Below are positions 11,031 through 18,060 of a stretch of 18,753 bases of DNA, in pieces. Made by a program: the position numbers and the translations under genes. Position 1 is the stretch's first letter; every line of letters begins with the position of its first letter. Under the pieces are notes generated by a model. It was not told the DNA's origin. It saw nothing but the letters and a program-made list of their open reading frames with translations, and searched no databases. Origin of the DNA: JANPEF01 sp046596055 (GTDB taxonomy: Bacteria; Eisenbacteria; RBG-16-71-46; DASYSL01); assembly GCA_046596055.1 (NCBI GenBank), contig JBKJNH010000100.1, forward strand, positions 1-18,753. The letters run 5' to 3'.

Positions 11031-13064
11031 CTATACCGCGAATTCCGCCGCTTCCCACGCCAGTCCCAGCTCGCTCGGCGGGGCCATGTAGCCCAGCAGG
11101 GCGGACGCGGCGACCACGCTCGGCGAGGCCAGGAAGCCCTCGCCGCCCAGGCCCATCCGGTTCTGCCAGTTGCGATTGAAGCTGGTGATCGCGCGCTGCC
11201 CGGGGAGCAGCGCGTCGGGACCCTGCCCGAAGCACGGCCCGCACCAGCTCTCACGGATCTGCCCGCCCGCGGTGCGGAACACGTCGGCGATGCTACGGCC
11301 GTCGAGGCGCGGATCCGGCCGCTCGATCTCCTTCTTCACGCCGCCCGAGCCGGGGAAGATCACGAACTCCTTCAACGCCTTCGTCCAGCCGTTCGCATGG
11401 GCCGCCTTGAGCACGAGCGCCGCCGAGAGCAGGTCGTCGTAGCCCCCGTTCGTGCACGACCCGATCATGGCCTTGTCGAACCCGATCCTCTCCTTCGCCA
11501 CCTCGGTCGCCGCGAAGGCATTCCCGGGCGAGAATGGCCTGGCGATCATCGGCCGCACATCGGCGAGATCGAGCACGTCGTCGATCTCCCAGACGACGTC
11601 GGCCCCCGGCGCGATCCGCGGATACGGCAGGTCGGTCATGCCCTTCGCGGCGAACCACGCGGCGGTGATCTCGTCGGGCGCGAAGATGCCGTTGTAGCTC
11701 TCGGCCTCGGCCATCATGTTGCAGATCGTGTTGCGGAAGGCGATCGGCAATTGCCGGTCGGCGTCGACGAACTCGACGCTCATGCCCTCCGACTGCTTCG
11801 CGCCCCAGCGACGCAACAGCTCGAGCACCAGGTCCTTGCCGGTCACCCACGGCTGCAGCGCGCCCCGGAACGTGACGCGGCGCGGCTTCGCCACCGTCGT
11901 GTAGACGTGCCCGGTGCTCCAGCCGAATCCGAGCGTGGTCGAGCCCACGCCGATGCCGATGGCACCGTACGCCCCGTACGCGCGCGAGTGCGAATCGGCG
12001 CCGGGGATCATCATGCCGGGCTGCACCAGGCCCTGCTCCGGGAAGTAGAAGTGAAAGATGCCGTCGCCCGGCGTGGCGTACCACGGCTTCTCGATGCCAT
12101 GTCGCTGCGCGAATGCGCGACCGATGCCCGTCTGCCGGTCGTCCGCTTCGACGCCGGTGAACACGAAGTGATCGTTCGCGATCGCCGCACGGCGCGGCCA
12201 GATCGTGTCGCCGCCGGTGATCTGGTTGAACGTGTGGATCGAGAACGGCGCGGTGCCGTCGCTCGCCGGCAGCAGGTCGGCGTACACGCGCACCGTCGCG
12301 CCGGGATGGATCGCGGCATCCTTGTCGACGCGATGCGCCCACAGGATTTGTTCGGTGGTGGTCATGGTGCGCGCGGTCTCCGCGTCCGCCCACTCGACGA
12401 GCGGCGGCCTGCGAAGCGACTCGCGGAACTCGCGACGTCCGAGCGCGATGATGCCGCCGCTGCGGCGGATCTCGTCCTCCTTCGCCGTGAGCGGCACGGC
12501 GTCGTAGGACTTGCCCTGCGTCACGTTTGCCAGCCGGCGCGAATCGGGATCGAAGGTGAGCTCGTCGCCGTCCTTCGCGTCGGCGACCGCCTCGGGGCTC
12601 TGCACGACGTGGAGCCCCAGGTTGAACGCATTGCGCCGGAAGATGTCGCCCATGTTGCTGCCGCACACGACGACCAGTTCGAGCCCCTTCTCCTCGCCCA
12701 CGCCCTTGAGGCCCGCGGGGCTCATCTCGCGCGAGCTGCCGATGGCGAAGCGGTCCCCCGCGATGACGAACGTCTCGCCGGCATGCACGCGCGCGCGGAA
12801 GTCGGGCATGAGGTAGCGGAACGAGCCCGCCTTCCAGCGCTCGTCGAGCGTGTCGAGGCTTTCGCTCACGCAGTCGGCGGCGGGCGTGATCTGGTCGGTG
12901 TCGATCGCGTCGAGCTTCTGCCCGGGCCGCCTCGGGTCCCAGAAGACGAGGGCCCGCCCGGCGATCGTCCGCGCGCCCATCGTGCCGGCGGTCGCGACGG
13001 CCGGGGCGATGGACTCGAGGGCGATGCCGGGCTTGAGACGCGCGGGGGGGACGGGCGACGACAT
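11031..13064 (-). CDS. Aconitase-superfamily hydro-lyase with swivel domain first
   Basis: The 677-residue protein starts at ATG 13064 with GGAGGAG upstream. The N-terminal third (about 45-215) is a LeuD/aconitase swivel domain: IDTDQITPA, FAIGSSREMSPAGLKG and VVVCGSNMGDIFRRNAFNLGL. The rest (about 228-677) is a LeuC-like catalytic domain: MTTTEQILWAHR, MIPGADSHSRAYGAYG, a SCTNGG motif (C537) and WCGPCFGQG (C608, C611). These three cysteines are the expected [4Fe-4S] ligands. The order swivel-then-catalytic is the reverse of AcnA/IRP, and the HEAT-like N-terminal domain of AcnB is missing, so this is in effect a LeuD-LeuC fusion. The SCTNGG and DSHS contexts are closer to isopropylmalate isomerase/homoaconitase than to AcnA. 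Citrate, isopropylmalate or another 2-hydroxy acid could be the substrate. Confidence 0.9.
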   Translation of the reverse strand: MSSPVPPARLKPGIALESIAPAVATAGTMGARTIAGRALVFWDPRRPGQKLDAIDTDQITPAADCVSESLDTLDERWKAGSFRYLMPDFRARVHAGETFVIAGDRFAIGSSREMSPAGLKGVGEEKGLELVVVCGSNMGDIFRRNAFNLGLHVVQSPEAVADAKDGDELTFDPDSRRLANVTQGKSYDAVPLTAKEDEIRRSGGIIALGRREFRESLRRPPLVEWADAETARTMTTTEQILWAHRVDKDAAIHPGATVRVYADLLPASDGTAPFSIHTFNQITGGDTIWPRRAAIANDHFVFTGVEADDRQTGIGRAFAQRHGIEKPWYATPGDGIFHFYFPEQGLVQPGMMIPGADSHSRAYGAYGAIGIGVGSTTLGFGWSTGHVYTTVAKPRRVTFRGALQPWVTGKDLVLELLRRWGAKQSEGMSVEFVDADRQLPIAFRNTICNMMAEAESYNGIFAPDEITAAWFAAKGMTDLPYPRIAPGADVVWEIDDVLDLADVRPMIARPFSPGNAFAATEVAKERIGFDKAMIGSCTNGGYDDLLSAALVLKAAHANGWTKALKEFVIFPGSGGVKKEIERPDPRLDGRSIADVFRTAGGQIRESWCGPCFGQGPDALLPGQRAITSFNRNWQNRMGLGGEGFLASPSVVAASALLGYMAPPSELGLAWEAAEFAV

Positions 13065-13174
13065 GGAAACTCCTCCGACGGAGCGTGGGGGACGGGCGGA
13101 CCCCTCCGGGCCCGAATGGATCGGGCCGCAGGGCCCGCGGGCCGATCCTACCCTGCCCTGCCGGAAATGCGAAA

Positions 13175-13207
13175 CGGCCCTCCCGCCGGGGGGCGGCGGA
13201 AGAGCCG
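13175..13207 (-). terminator. Intrinsic terminator after the first Flp pilin
   Basis: Fourteen paired positions (13175-13188 with 13194-13207), two of them G-U pairs in the minus-strand RNA, surround a five-base loop, with TTTCGC following on the minus strand. It lies 49 bases after the pilin stop and upstream of the aconitase-like gene. Confidence 0.8.
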
Positions 13208-13256
13208 TCGCAGGGCGGTCCGGACGGATCCGGTGGCCCGCCGCGGTCGCTGCGGA

Positions 13257-13427
13257 TCAGACGTCGAGGTGGGGAATGATGCTCTCGTAGAAGCCGGCGA
13301 TGATCGGACCGAGCGAAGTCAGCGCCACGATCGAGGCGGTGGCGATGAACGCTGCAAGCAGCGCGTACTCGACCAGATCCTGACCGGACTCGTCGTCGAC
13401 GAGAACATCTCTCCATACACGAATCAT
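13257..13427 (-). CDS. Flp/Fap-type pilin 1
   Basis: The 56-residue prepilin starts at ATG 13427 behind AAGGAGAG. A short leader, MIRVWRDVLVDDESG, ends in Gly, followed by QDLVEYALLAAFIATASIVAL. The conserved Glu-Tyr at +5/+6 after the Gly is the processing and assembly signature of Flp pilins, cleaved by a TadV-type prepilin peptidase and assembled by the Tad machinery. The hydrophobic helix is followed by a short C-terminus, FYESIIPHLDV. No tad genes are in the window, so it is an orphan pilin, perhaps serving a Tad apparatus elsewhere. A sigma-54 promoter is seen upstream at 13491-13507. It shares the GQDL[VI]EYALLAA core with the pilin at 13740 but differs at the C-terminus. Confidence 0.92.
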   Translation of the reverse strand: MIRVWRDVLVDDESGQDLVEYALLAAFIATASIVALTSLGPIIAGFYESIIPHLDV

Positions 13428-13490
13428 GGCGCACTCTCCTTCGCGGACACGGGCCCCGACATGATGGGATCAGGCGGACATGGGGAGGGA

Positions 13491-13507
13491 TCGCAAAGCT
13501 CGTGCCG
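13491..13507 (-). promoter_or_regulatory. Sigma-54 (-24/-12) promoter of pilin 1
   Basis: On the minus strand the site reads CGGCACG-AGCT-TTGCGA from 13507 to 13491. GGCACG and TTGC match the RpoN consensus at all ten core positions, with the exact four-base spacer. Only the first T and the final W deviate. The start should be near 13481, giving a leader of about 54 bases to ATG 13427, almost the same geometry as the promoter at 8463. Confidence 0.68.
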
Positions 13508-13690
13508 CCGGACGGCGATGCCGGGCGAAATCCACCGGAAGGGACAAGCATGAGCGCGATGGGCCGCAACTGCAAGGCCGACGGGGACGATCGGGTGCGA
13601 CCCGGCGCCGCACGGGGCGGGATGGGGCGCCACGGACGGGCTCGATTGTTGCGTTTCGGAACGGCGGCCGGGCGGGTGAAACGAGGAAAC

Positions 13691-13725
13691 CCGCAGACTG
13701 CACGAGGGAATCGTGCAGGCTGCGG
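13691..13725 (-). terminator. Intrinsic terminator after the second Flp pilin
   Basis: A 15-base stem with a single non-Watson-Crick position (CCGCAGACTGCACGA, 13691-13705, with 13711-13725) has the loop GGGAA and is followed on the minus strand by GTTTCCTCGTTTC. It lies 15 bases beyond the pilin stop. Confidence 0.82.
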
Positions 13726-13739
13726 GGCCACGTTCGGGG

Positions 13740-13910
13740 TCAGGCGGGCGGGAACACCTCGCTGACGCGGGTGAACATCTTCTCCAGCTCCAAGCCCAGC
13801 AACGACAGGGCGCCGATCGAGACCGTCGCGATGAGCGCCGCAAGCAATGCGTACTCGATGAGATCCTGTCCCGTTTCGTCGACGACGAGTCGACCAAGCA
13901 TCCTGCTCAT
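13740..13910 (-). CDS. Flp/Fap-type pilin 2
   Basis: The gene encodes 56 residues from ATG 13910 with a near-perfect AAGGAGGTG ribosome site. The leader MSRMLGRLVVDETG is followed by QDLIEYALLAALIATVSIGAL, with Glu-Tyr at +5/+6 after the Gly as required for Flp prepilin processing. The short tail LEKMFTRVSEVFPPA differs from pilin 1. The two pilins have the same length and probably arose by duplication. This copy lacks a visible -24/-12 site in the 74 bases to the OsmC gene, so it may be read through from that operon or use a promoter I cannot see. It has its own terminator (13691-13725). Confidence 0.92.
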   Translation of the reverse strand: MSRMLGRLVVDETGQDLIEYALLAALIATVSIGALSLLGLELEKMFTRVSEVFPPA

Positions 13911-13984
13911 GGGAACACCTCCTTGGATGGACCTGCGCGGCTGACCCTACGCCCGGGACCGCTCGGATCGCAACCCCCTTCGTC

Positions 13985-14413
13985 TCAGCCGCCTTCCGGC
14001 TCGATCTCGATGCGGCTCGAGAGGCGGACCCCCGGCGCGAGCGTGCCGTGCACCGAGCAGTACTTCGTGTCCGACAGGCGGACGGCGTCCTCGACCGCCG
14101 CGCGCTCGATGCCGCGACCGCGCAGCCGATGCACCACCTCGATGGCCGTGAAGGACCGGGGGTGCTCGTCGCGGCGCTCGCCGTGCAGTTCGATCTCGTA
14201 CCTGGTCACGACCTGGCGCTTCTTGCGCAGGATCGCGATCACGTCCATGCCGGAGCACGCGCCAAGGGCGGCAAGCAGCGCATCGATCGGACTCGCGCTC
14301 GCGGCGGCGGCGCCGCTGTCGAGGACGAAGGAGAAATTCGAGTCGGAGGTGGCACGGAAACGGAGGCCGTCCCCTTCGACGGTCTCGAGGACGAGGCGGC
14401 CATTCTTCTGCAT
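13985..14413 (-). CDS. OsmC-family peroxiredoxin-like protein
   Basis: This 142-residue protein starts at ATG 14413, with GGAGA upstream. OsmC/Ohr/YhfA-family features are present: SPIDALLAALGACSGMDVIAIL with C53 at the start of the long central helix, and SDTKYCSVHGTL with C119. This two-cysteine layout reduces organic hydroperoxides in Ohr/OsmC enzymes. The second context (YCSVHGTL) is closer to the OsmC/YhfA branch than to Ohr (VCPYS). The length is normal. It lies 15 bases downstream of the secreted protein at 14429 and is probably the last or next-to-last gene of the TonB-receptor operon. Confidence 0.93.
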   Translation of the reverse strand: MQKNGRLVLETVEGDGLRFRATSDSNFSFVLDSGAAAASASPIDALLAALGACSGMDVIAILRKKRQVVTRYEIELHGERRDEHPRSFTAIEVVHRLRGRGIERAAVEDAVRLSDTKYCSVHGTLAPGVRLSSRIEIEPEGG

Positions 14414-14428
14414 CGGAGTCTCCGCGGT

Positions 14429-15100
14429 TCAGTCGCGCAGCGAGTAGAGCTTGTACACACCTTTCCGCTCGGCGACCGTCCGCAGGAAGTCGAAGCGATG
14501 CAGCACCCCCCCCGCGTCCTTCGCCACGATGACGATACCGCGATGCAGGTTGAAGTTGCGGAACTTCGTGACTCCCCCGGTCGTCTCGACGCGGACGAAC
14601 GTCCACGGCTGCCCGCCCCAGTCGGCCGCGGCGCCGCGCGTTCCCGAGACCAGGCGATTGTGGAGCACCCGCCACCCGTCCATCGGCAGGAGCCCCGTCG
14701 CCGGCCGGCTCTGCGGAAACTCGGGCCACAGGACCACTTCGAACTCCTGCTTCGTCACGCATAATGCCAGCATCGAATCCGGAGCGTTGCTCGACAGGTT
14801 CGAGACCAATGCCCGGCCCAGGGCGCTCAGGGAGCGCTTGCCACCGCTGAACGGCAGCGACACGAGCGGCGCATCGCGTCTGCCGATGCGCACCGAAGCC
14901 GACTCGGGATCCGCCGGGGGATACCAGCCCTGGCGGATTCGCGCGGCACGGATCGAATCCGCCGCCTGCTGCAAGGCGCGGTCCTGGGAGGAGTCCGCGA
15001 CACCGGCCTCGAAGGCGGGACTACCCGCCGTGATCGGCGCGGCAGACCCCACGGTCAGGGCGAGGGCCAATCCCCAGATTTGCATCCGACCCCGATTCAT
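14429..15100 (-). CDS. Secreted protein of unknown function, coupled to TonB receptor
   Basis: The frame encodes 223 residues from ATG 15100. That ATG overlaps the TonB-receptor stop by one base (TGATG), which strongly suggests translational coupling; a second ATG at 15085 is possible. The N-terminus MNRGRMQIWGLALALTVGSAAPITAG is a signal peptide. The mature part begins with a helical stretch (DRALQQAADSIRAARIRQGW), then a beta-rich region (VSLPFSGGKRSLSALGRAL, EFEVVLWPEFPQ, PWTFVRVETTGG, FRNFNLHRGIVIVAKD, VYKLYSLRD). One cysteine is present (LALCVTKQ). I do not recognise a family or catalytic motif. The position suggests a periplasmic or surface partner of the receptor and the beta-helix protein. 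Confidence 0.78.
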   Translation of the reverse strand: MNRGRMQIWGLALALTVGSAAPITAGSPAFEAGVADSSQDRALQQAADSIRAARIRQGWYPPADPESASVRIGRRDAPLVSLPFSGGKRSLSALGRALVSNLSSNAPDSMLALCVTKQEFEVVLWPEFPQSRPATGLLPMDGWRVLHNRLVSGTRGAAADWGGQPWTFVRVETTGGVTKFRNFNLHRGIVIVAKDAGGVLHRFDFLRTVAERKGVYKLYSLRD

Positions 15101-17967
15101 CACGATCCGAACGCCAGCGACAGGCTCACGGTGCGACCCGGCTTGGCAAAACGCCAGGTCTTGCCGTTCTGCAGGCTCACGTAGTTCGCGTCGAACAGGT
15201 TCGCACCGGCCAGCTTGAGCCGCCACATCTCCCACGGCCGGTAGTTGAGCGCCAGGTCCACCGTCGTCGTCGGCTCGTCGTAGATGTCGCCGTTCGGCGG
15301 GAAGCCGAGGTTGGCAAGTCGGCGACCGACCCGGCTGACGAGCATCGTTCCGTCCCAGCGCCCGCTCGGTGCGCCGTAGCCCAGCCCGAGGTTCACGAGG
15401 TAGTCCGATTGGCCCTGCAGGGGGTGCTCGCGCGACCCGACGCCCTGGCCGAGCTCGATCTTCGAGTCGATCACGGAGGCGTTGAGATTGAGGTTGAAGC
15501 CGCCGAGCGTGGGCGAAACCCGCGACAGGTTGAACCGCGCCTCGACCTCGACGCCGACGTTGCGGCCCTGTTCCGAGTTGATGGGACTGAGGAGCGGTTG
15601 ATCCGACGGCAGGATCGCGTGCTCGATGGGATCGGTGAAGTCCTTGTAGAACAGGCTGGCCGCCAGCACTTCGTTGGCCGAGGGAAAGAGTTCGGCCCGC
15701 ACGTCGTAGTTGAGGATCGTCGCGCGCACGAGCTCGGGATTGCCGCGGAAGCGGAATCCGCCCAGGAAGTCCTGGGTCGTCCCCGGATTCAGCTCGCGGA
15801 TGTCGGGGCGCGACAGGGTGCGTGCGGCGGCGAGGCGCAGGTTGGACCGTTCCGACATCTGGTAGATCAGGTTGAGGCTGGGCAGGAGGTCCTCGTTCTC
15901 GAGGTGGGCCTCCGCAGGCATCCCCGTGACCCCGTCGATGGCCGTCTGGTTCGTGAAGTAGTCGTACGTCCTCACGTCCTGGACGCCGTCCTCGTAGCGC
16001 AGCCCGAGGATGGCCCGCAGTCGTTGCGTGATCCCGAGGTCCGCGCTGACGAACCCGGCGCGCACGACCTGGTCGGCCTCGTACGAGTCTTCGGGGAACG
16101 TGTACTCGTTGAGCTGGGCGCCGCTAAAAGCATTCCCCCACTGGCCGGCGGCGTAGATCGACTCGGGCGGGGTCGCCGTGCCGTAGCTCGCGGACGTCGA
16201 GAAGCCGAACCGTCGGTACGTCGACACGCGTTCCCGATCCTGGTACTGGGCACCGAAGTCCACCCTGGCGTCGGTCAACCCCTGCACGGACACGGGGACC
16301 GACACCTTCGCGTCGAAGCCCGTCCCGTTCTCCTCGAGTTCGCCGTACTCGCGACCGCCACCGGTGAACGTCAGGTCGGGAGCCGGGTTACCATCATCGT
16401 CCCGACGGCCGACGTAGTAATACTCGCGGCGATCGGGCTCGGAGCGTTCCGACGAGGACAGGCTGCCGCGCCAGGTCAGCTTCGAGCGTGCGAGCGACGG
16501 GAAATCGTGGGCGCCTCCGACGCTGCCCGATCGCATCTGGCGCTGGACATAGCGCAGGCGGGTGCTCAGGTAATCCGCGTTCTGCGACCTGAAGAATCCG
16601 CTGTACTGGCGGACCTCGTCCTCGGCGCTGTTCGAGTAGGTCCCACGGACGTCGAGAGCGTGCGAGGGCCCGAGGCGATAGGCCACCCCGCCGGTGCCGC
16701 CGAAGAGGACGTTCTCGGAGTATTTCTTCACGGCGTAATCCGCCGAGACTTCCTGCTCGGCATTGCTCTCGAAGAAACGCTGGGTCTCCTCGCCGTAGCT
16801 GTTCGACTTGGACCACGAGACGGAACCGACCAGGCCCAGCGCGTCGCCGAAGATCTTCAGCTCATCCCCGAAGTTGAGCTGGGCCGCGCCGTTCGGGCCC
16901 GGAGTGACGCCATGCGGCGACCACACGTTGGCGAACGAGGAGCCCATCACTTCGACCGAATCCCGGCGAAAGCCCTGCGTCGGATCGAAGCTCGCCTGGG
17001 CCTTGCGTTCCGCCGCCCACTGCTCGACCAGCGACGGCAGCCCGCGCGAATCGGTTCCGTAACCGAACGTGTCACCGGAGGTCCCGTCGTAGGTCTGGAA
17101 GCCACTCTTGAAGGTCGTCCCCTCGGACCAACCCTGGGACACCGTGAATCCGAAGGTCCGCCGGCCCGGGAATGCCTTCGTCCGCACCTGGACATCGCCA
17201 CCGCCGAACTCGCCGGGACGATCGGCGGTGTACGTCTTCTGCACGACGACATTCTCGAGCAGGTTTGCGGGCACCAGATCGAGCGGCACGACACGCTTCC
17301 CGGGCTCGGGGCTGGTGACGCGAACGCCATCGATCGAGGTCGAGCTGTACCGCTCGCCGAGGCCCCGCACGTAAACGTACTTGTTGTCGACGACCGAGGC
17401 TCCGGTGACGCGCTTGAGCACGTCGGCAACGTCGCGATCGGCGGACTTCCGGACCTGCTCGGCGCTCACGGCGTCCCCGACGGAAGTCGCCTTCCTGCGG
17501 GCATTGAGCATCGCACCCTCGGTGTTGGTGAGGGCGCGGGCCTCGACCACCACCTCTTGCTGGGCAATCGCATCGGGATCGAGCTGCACGTCGAATCGAT
17601 CGACCTGCCCGGCCACGACCGTCACGCCGGTGACCTGCTTGGTGCGGTACGAGATCGACCGGATCTGCAGGGTGTAGGCCCCGGGTTCGGCCTCGATGGT
17701 GAACGTTCCGTCGGCGTTGCTCATCGCGCCCGAGCGCTTGCCGTTGGGGTCCACCGGCATGAGGAGCACGTCGGCGTAGGGCAGCGGCTCTCCGCTGTCC
17801 TTCGCCAGGACCTTGCCGGAAACCTTTCCGCGCGACGTCTGGGCAGCCGCGTCGTGAACCCCGATGCAGGCAGCCAGGATGCCCATCGGTGCGGGTGCAA
17901 GGCCCGCGAGGACGACGACGATGCTGATGATGCTGATCCTTGCTCCTTGACGACTGGCCTGACTCAC
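15100..17967 (-). CDS. TonB-dependent outer-membrane receptor with carboxypeptidase-like domain
   Basis: The 955-residue protein has a signal peptide (1-43, ARISIISIVVVLAGLAPA ending AAAQ), a carboxypeptidase-regulatory-like beta-sandwich (about 47-135; GKVSGKVLAKDSGEPLPYA and DGTFTIEAEPGAYTLQIR), a plug (about 155-265; DVADVLKRVTGA, YVYVRGLGERY, GEFGGGDVQVRTK) and a large barrel with many aromatic-flanked strands up to KPGRTVSLSLAFGS. Receptors of this type import a bound ligand with energy from TonB-ExbBD. GTG 17967 is chosen because GGGAGGGG precedes it and the signal peptide follows. The longer start at TTG 18024 would lie inside the hairpin at 18008-18035. The substrate is unknown. It probably forms an operon with the beta-helix protein upstream. 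Confidence 0.93.
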   Translation of the reverse strand: MSQASRQGARISIISIVVVLAGLAPAPMGILAACIGVHDAAAQTSRGKVSGKVLAKDSGEPLPYADVLLMPVDPNGKRSGAMSNADGTFTIEAEPGAYTLQIRSISYRTKQVTGVTVVAGQVDRFDVQLDPDAIAQQEVVVEARALTNTEGAMLNARRKATSVGDAVSAEQVRKSADRDVADVLKRVTGASVVDNKYVYVRGLGERYSSTSIDGVRVTSPEPGKRVVPLDLVPANLLENVVVQKTYTADRPGEFGGGDVQVRTKAFPGRRTFGFTVSQGWSEGTTFKSGFQTYDGTSGDTFGYGTDSRGLPSLVEQWAAERKAQASFDPTQGFRRDSVEVMGSSFANVWSPHGVTPGPNGAAQLNFGDELKIFGDALGLVGSVSWSKSNSYGEETQRFFESNAEQEVSADYAVKKYSENVLFGGTGGVAYRLGPSHALDVRGTYSNSAEDEVRQYSGFFRSQNADYLSTRLRYVQRQMRSGSVGGAHDFPSLARSKLTWRGSLSSSERSEPDRREYYYVGRRDDDGNPAPDLTFTGGGREYGELEENGTGFDAKVSVPVSVQGLTDARVDFGAQYQDRERVSTYRRFGFSTSASYGTATPPESIYAAGQWGNAFSGAQLNEYTFPEDSYEADQVVRAGFVSADLGITQRLRAILGLRYEDGVQDVRTYDYFTNQTAIDGVTGMPAEAHLENEDLLPSLNLIYQMSERSNLRLAAARTLSRPDIRELNPGTTQDFLGGFRFRGNPELVRATILNYDVRAELFPSANEVLAASLFYKDFTDPIEHAILPSDQPLLSPINSEQGRNVGVEVEARFNLSRVSPTLGGFNLNLNASVIDSKIELGQGVGSREHPLQGQSDYLVNLGLGYGAPSGRWDGTMLVSRVGRRLANLGFPPNGDIYDEPTTTVDLALNYRPWEMWRLKLAGANLFDANYVSLQNGKTWRFAKPGRTVSLSLAFGS

Positions 17968-18007
17968 CGGCAACCCCTCCCTGACGTTTCTCCGTGCAAG
18001 CAGCGTC

Positions 18008-18035
18008 GGGGGAGTGGGTGGCAACCCACTCCCCC
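18008..18035 (-). repeat. Perfect 12-bp hairpin between beta-helix gene and TonB receptor
   Basis: GGGGGAGTGGGT (18008-18019) and ACCCACTCCCCC (18024-18035) form a perfect stem with a four-base loop, 25 bases after the upstream stop. No T-run follows on the minus strand. It may therefore be a partial terminator or an mRNA-stabilising element rather than a full stop. Confidence 0.75.
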
Positions 18036-18060
18036 CGCTGAGGAACGACTTCCGCGTGAC

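Larger units (their letters stand above)
13428..13739. other. Gene-free stretch between the two pilins
   Basis: These 312 bases hold the pilin-1 ribosome site, the sigma-54 promoter (13491-13507) and the pilin-2 terminator (13691-13725). A short plus-strand frame from ATG 13550 exists, but its composition (Arg/Gly-rich, no motif) does not look coding. The remaining sequence shows nothing I recognise; upstream activator sites for the promoter could lie at about 13560-13650. Confidence 0.6.

Noticed and set aside
10191..13553. Very long plus-strand open frame (1120 codons) opposite efp and the aconitase-like gene
   Set aside because: It is Arg/Ala/Asp/His-rich without domain features, and both minus-strand genes are unmistakable. 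Overlong antisense frames are expected at this GC content.
11293..13731. Minus-strand 812-codon frame overlapping the aconitase-like gene in another phase
   Set aside because: It is Arg-rich and low in hydrophobics, running through the pilin gene and the terminator. It is a shadow frame.
13550..13765. Short plus-strand frame with a GGAAGG sequence before ATG 13550
   Set aside because: The product is Arg/Gly-rich with no motif, and it runs across the terminator and into the 3' end of pilin 2 on the other strand.
13911..13984. Search for a second -24/-12 promoter before pilin 2
   Set aside because: A TTGC is present on the minus strand, but the bases at the -24 position do not match GG.
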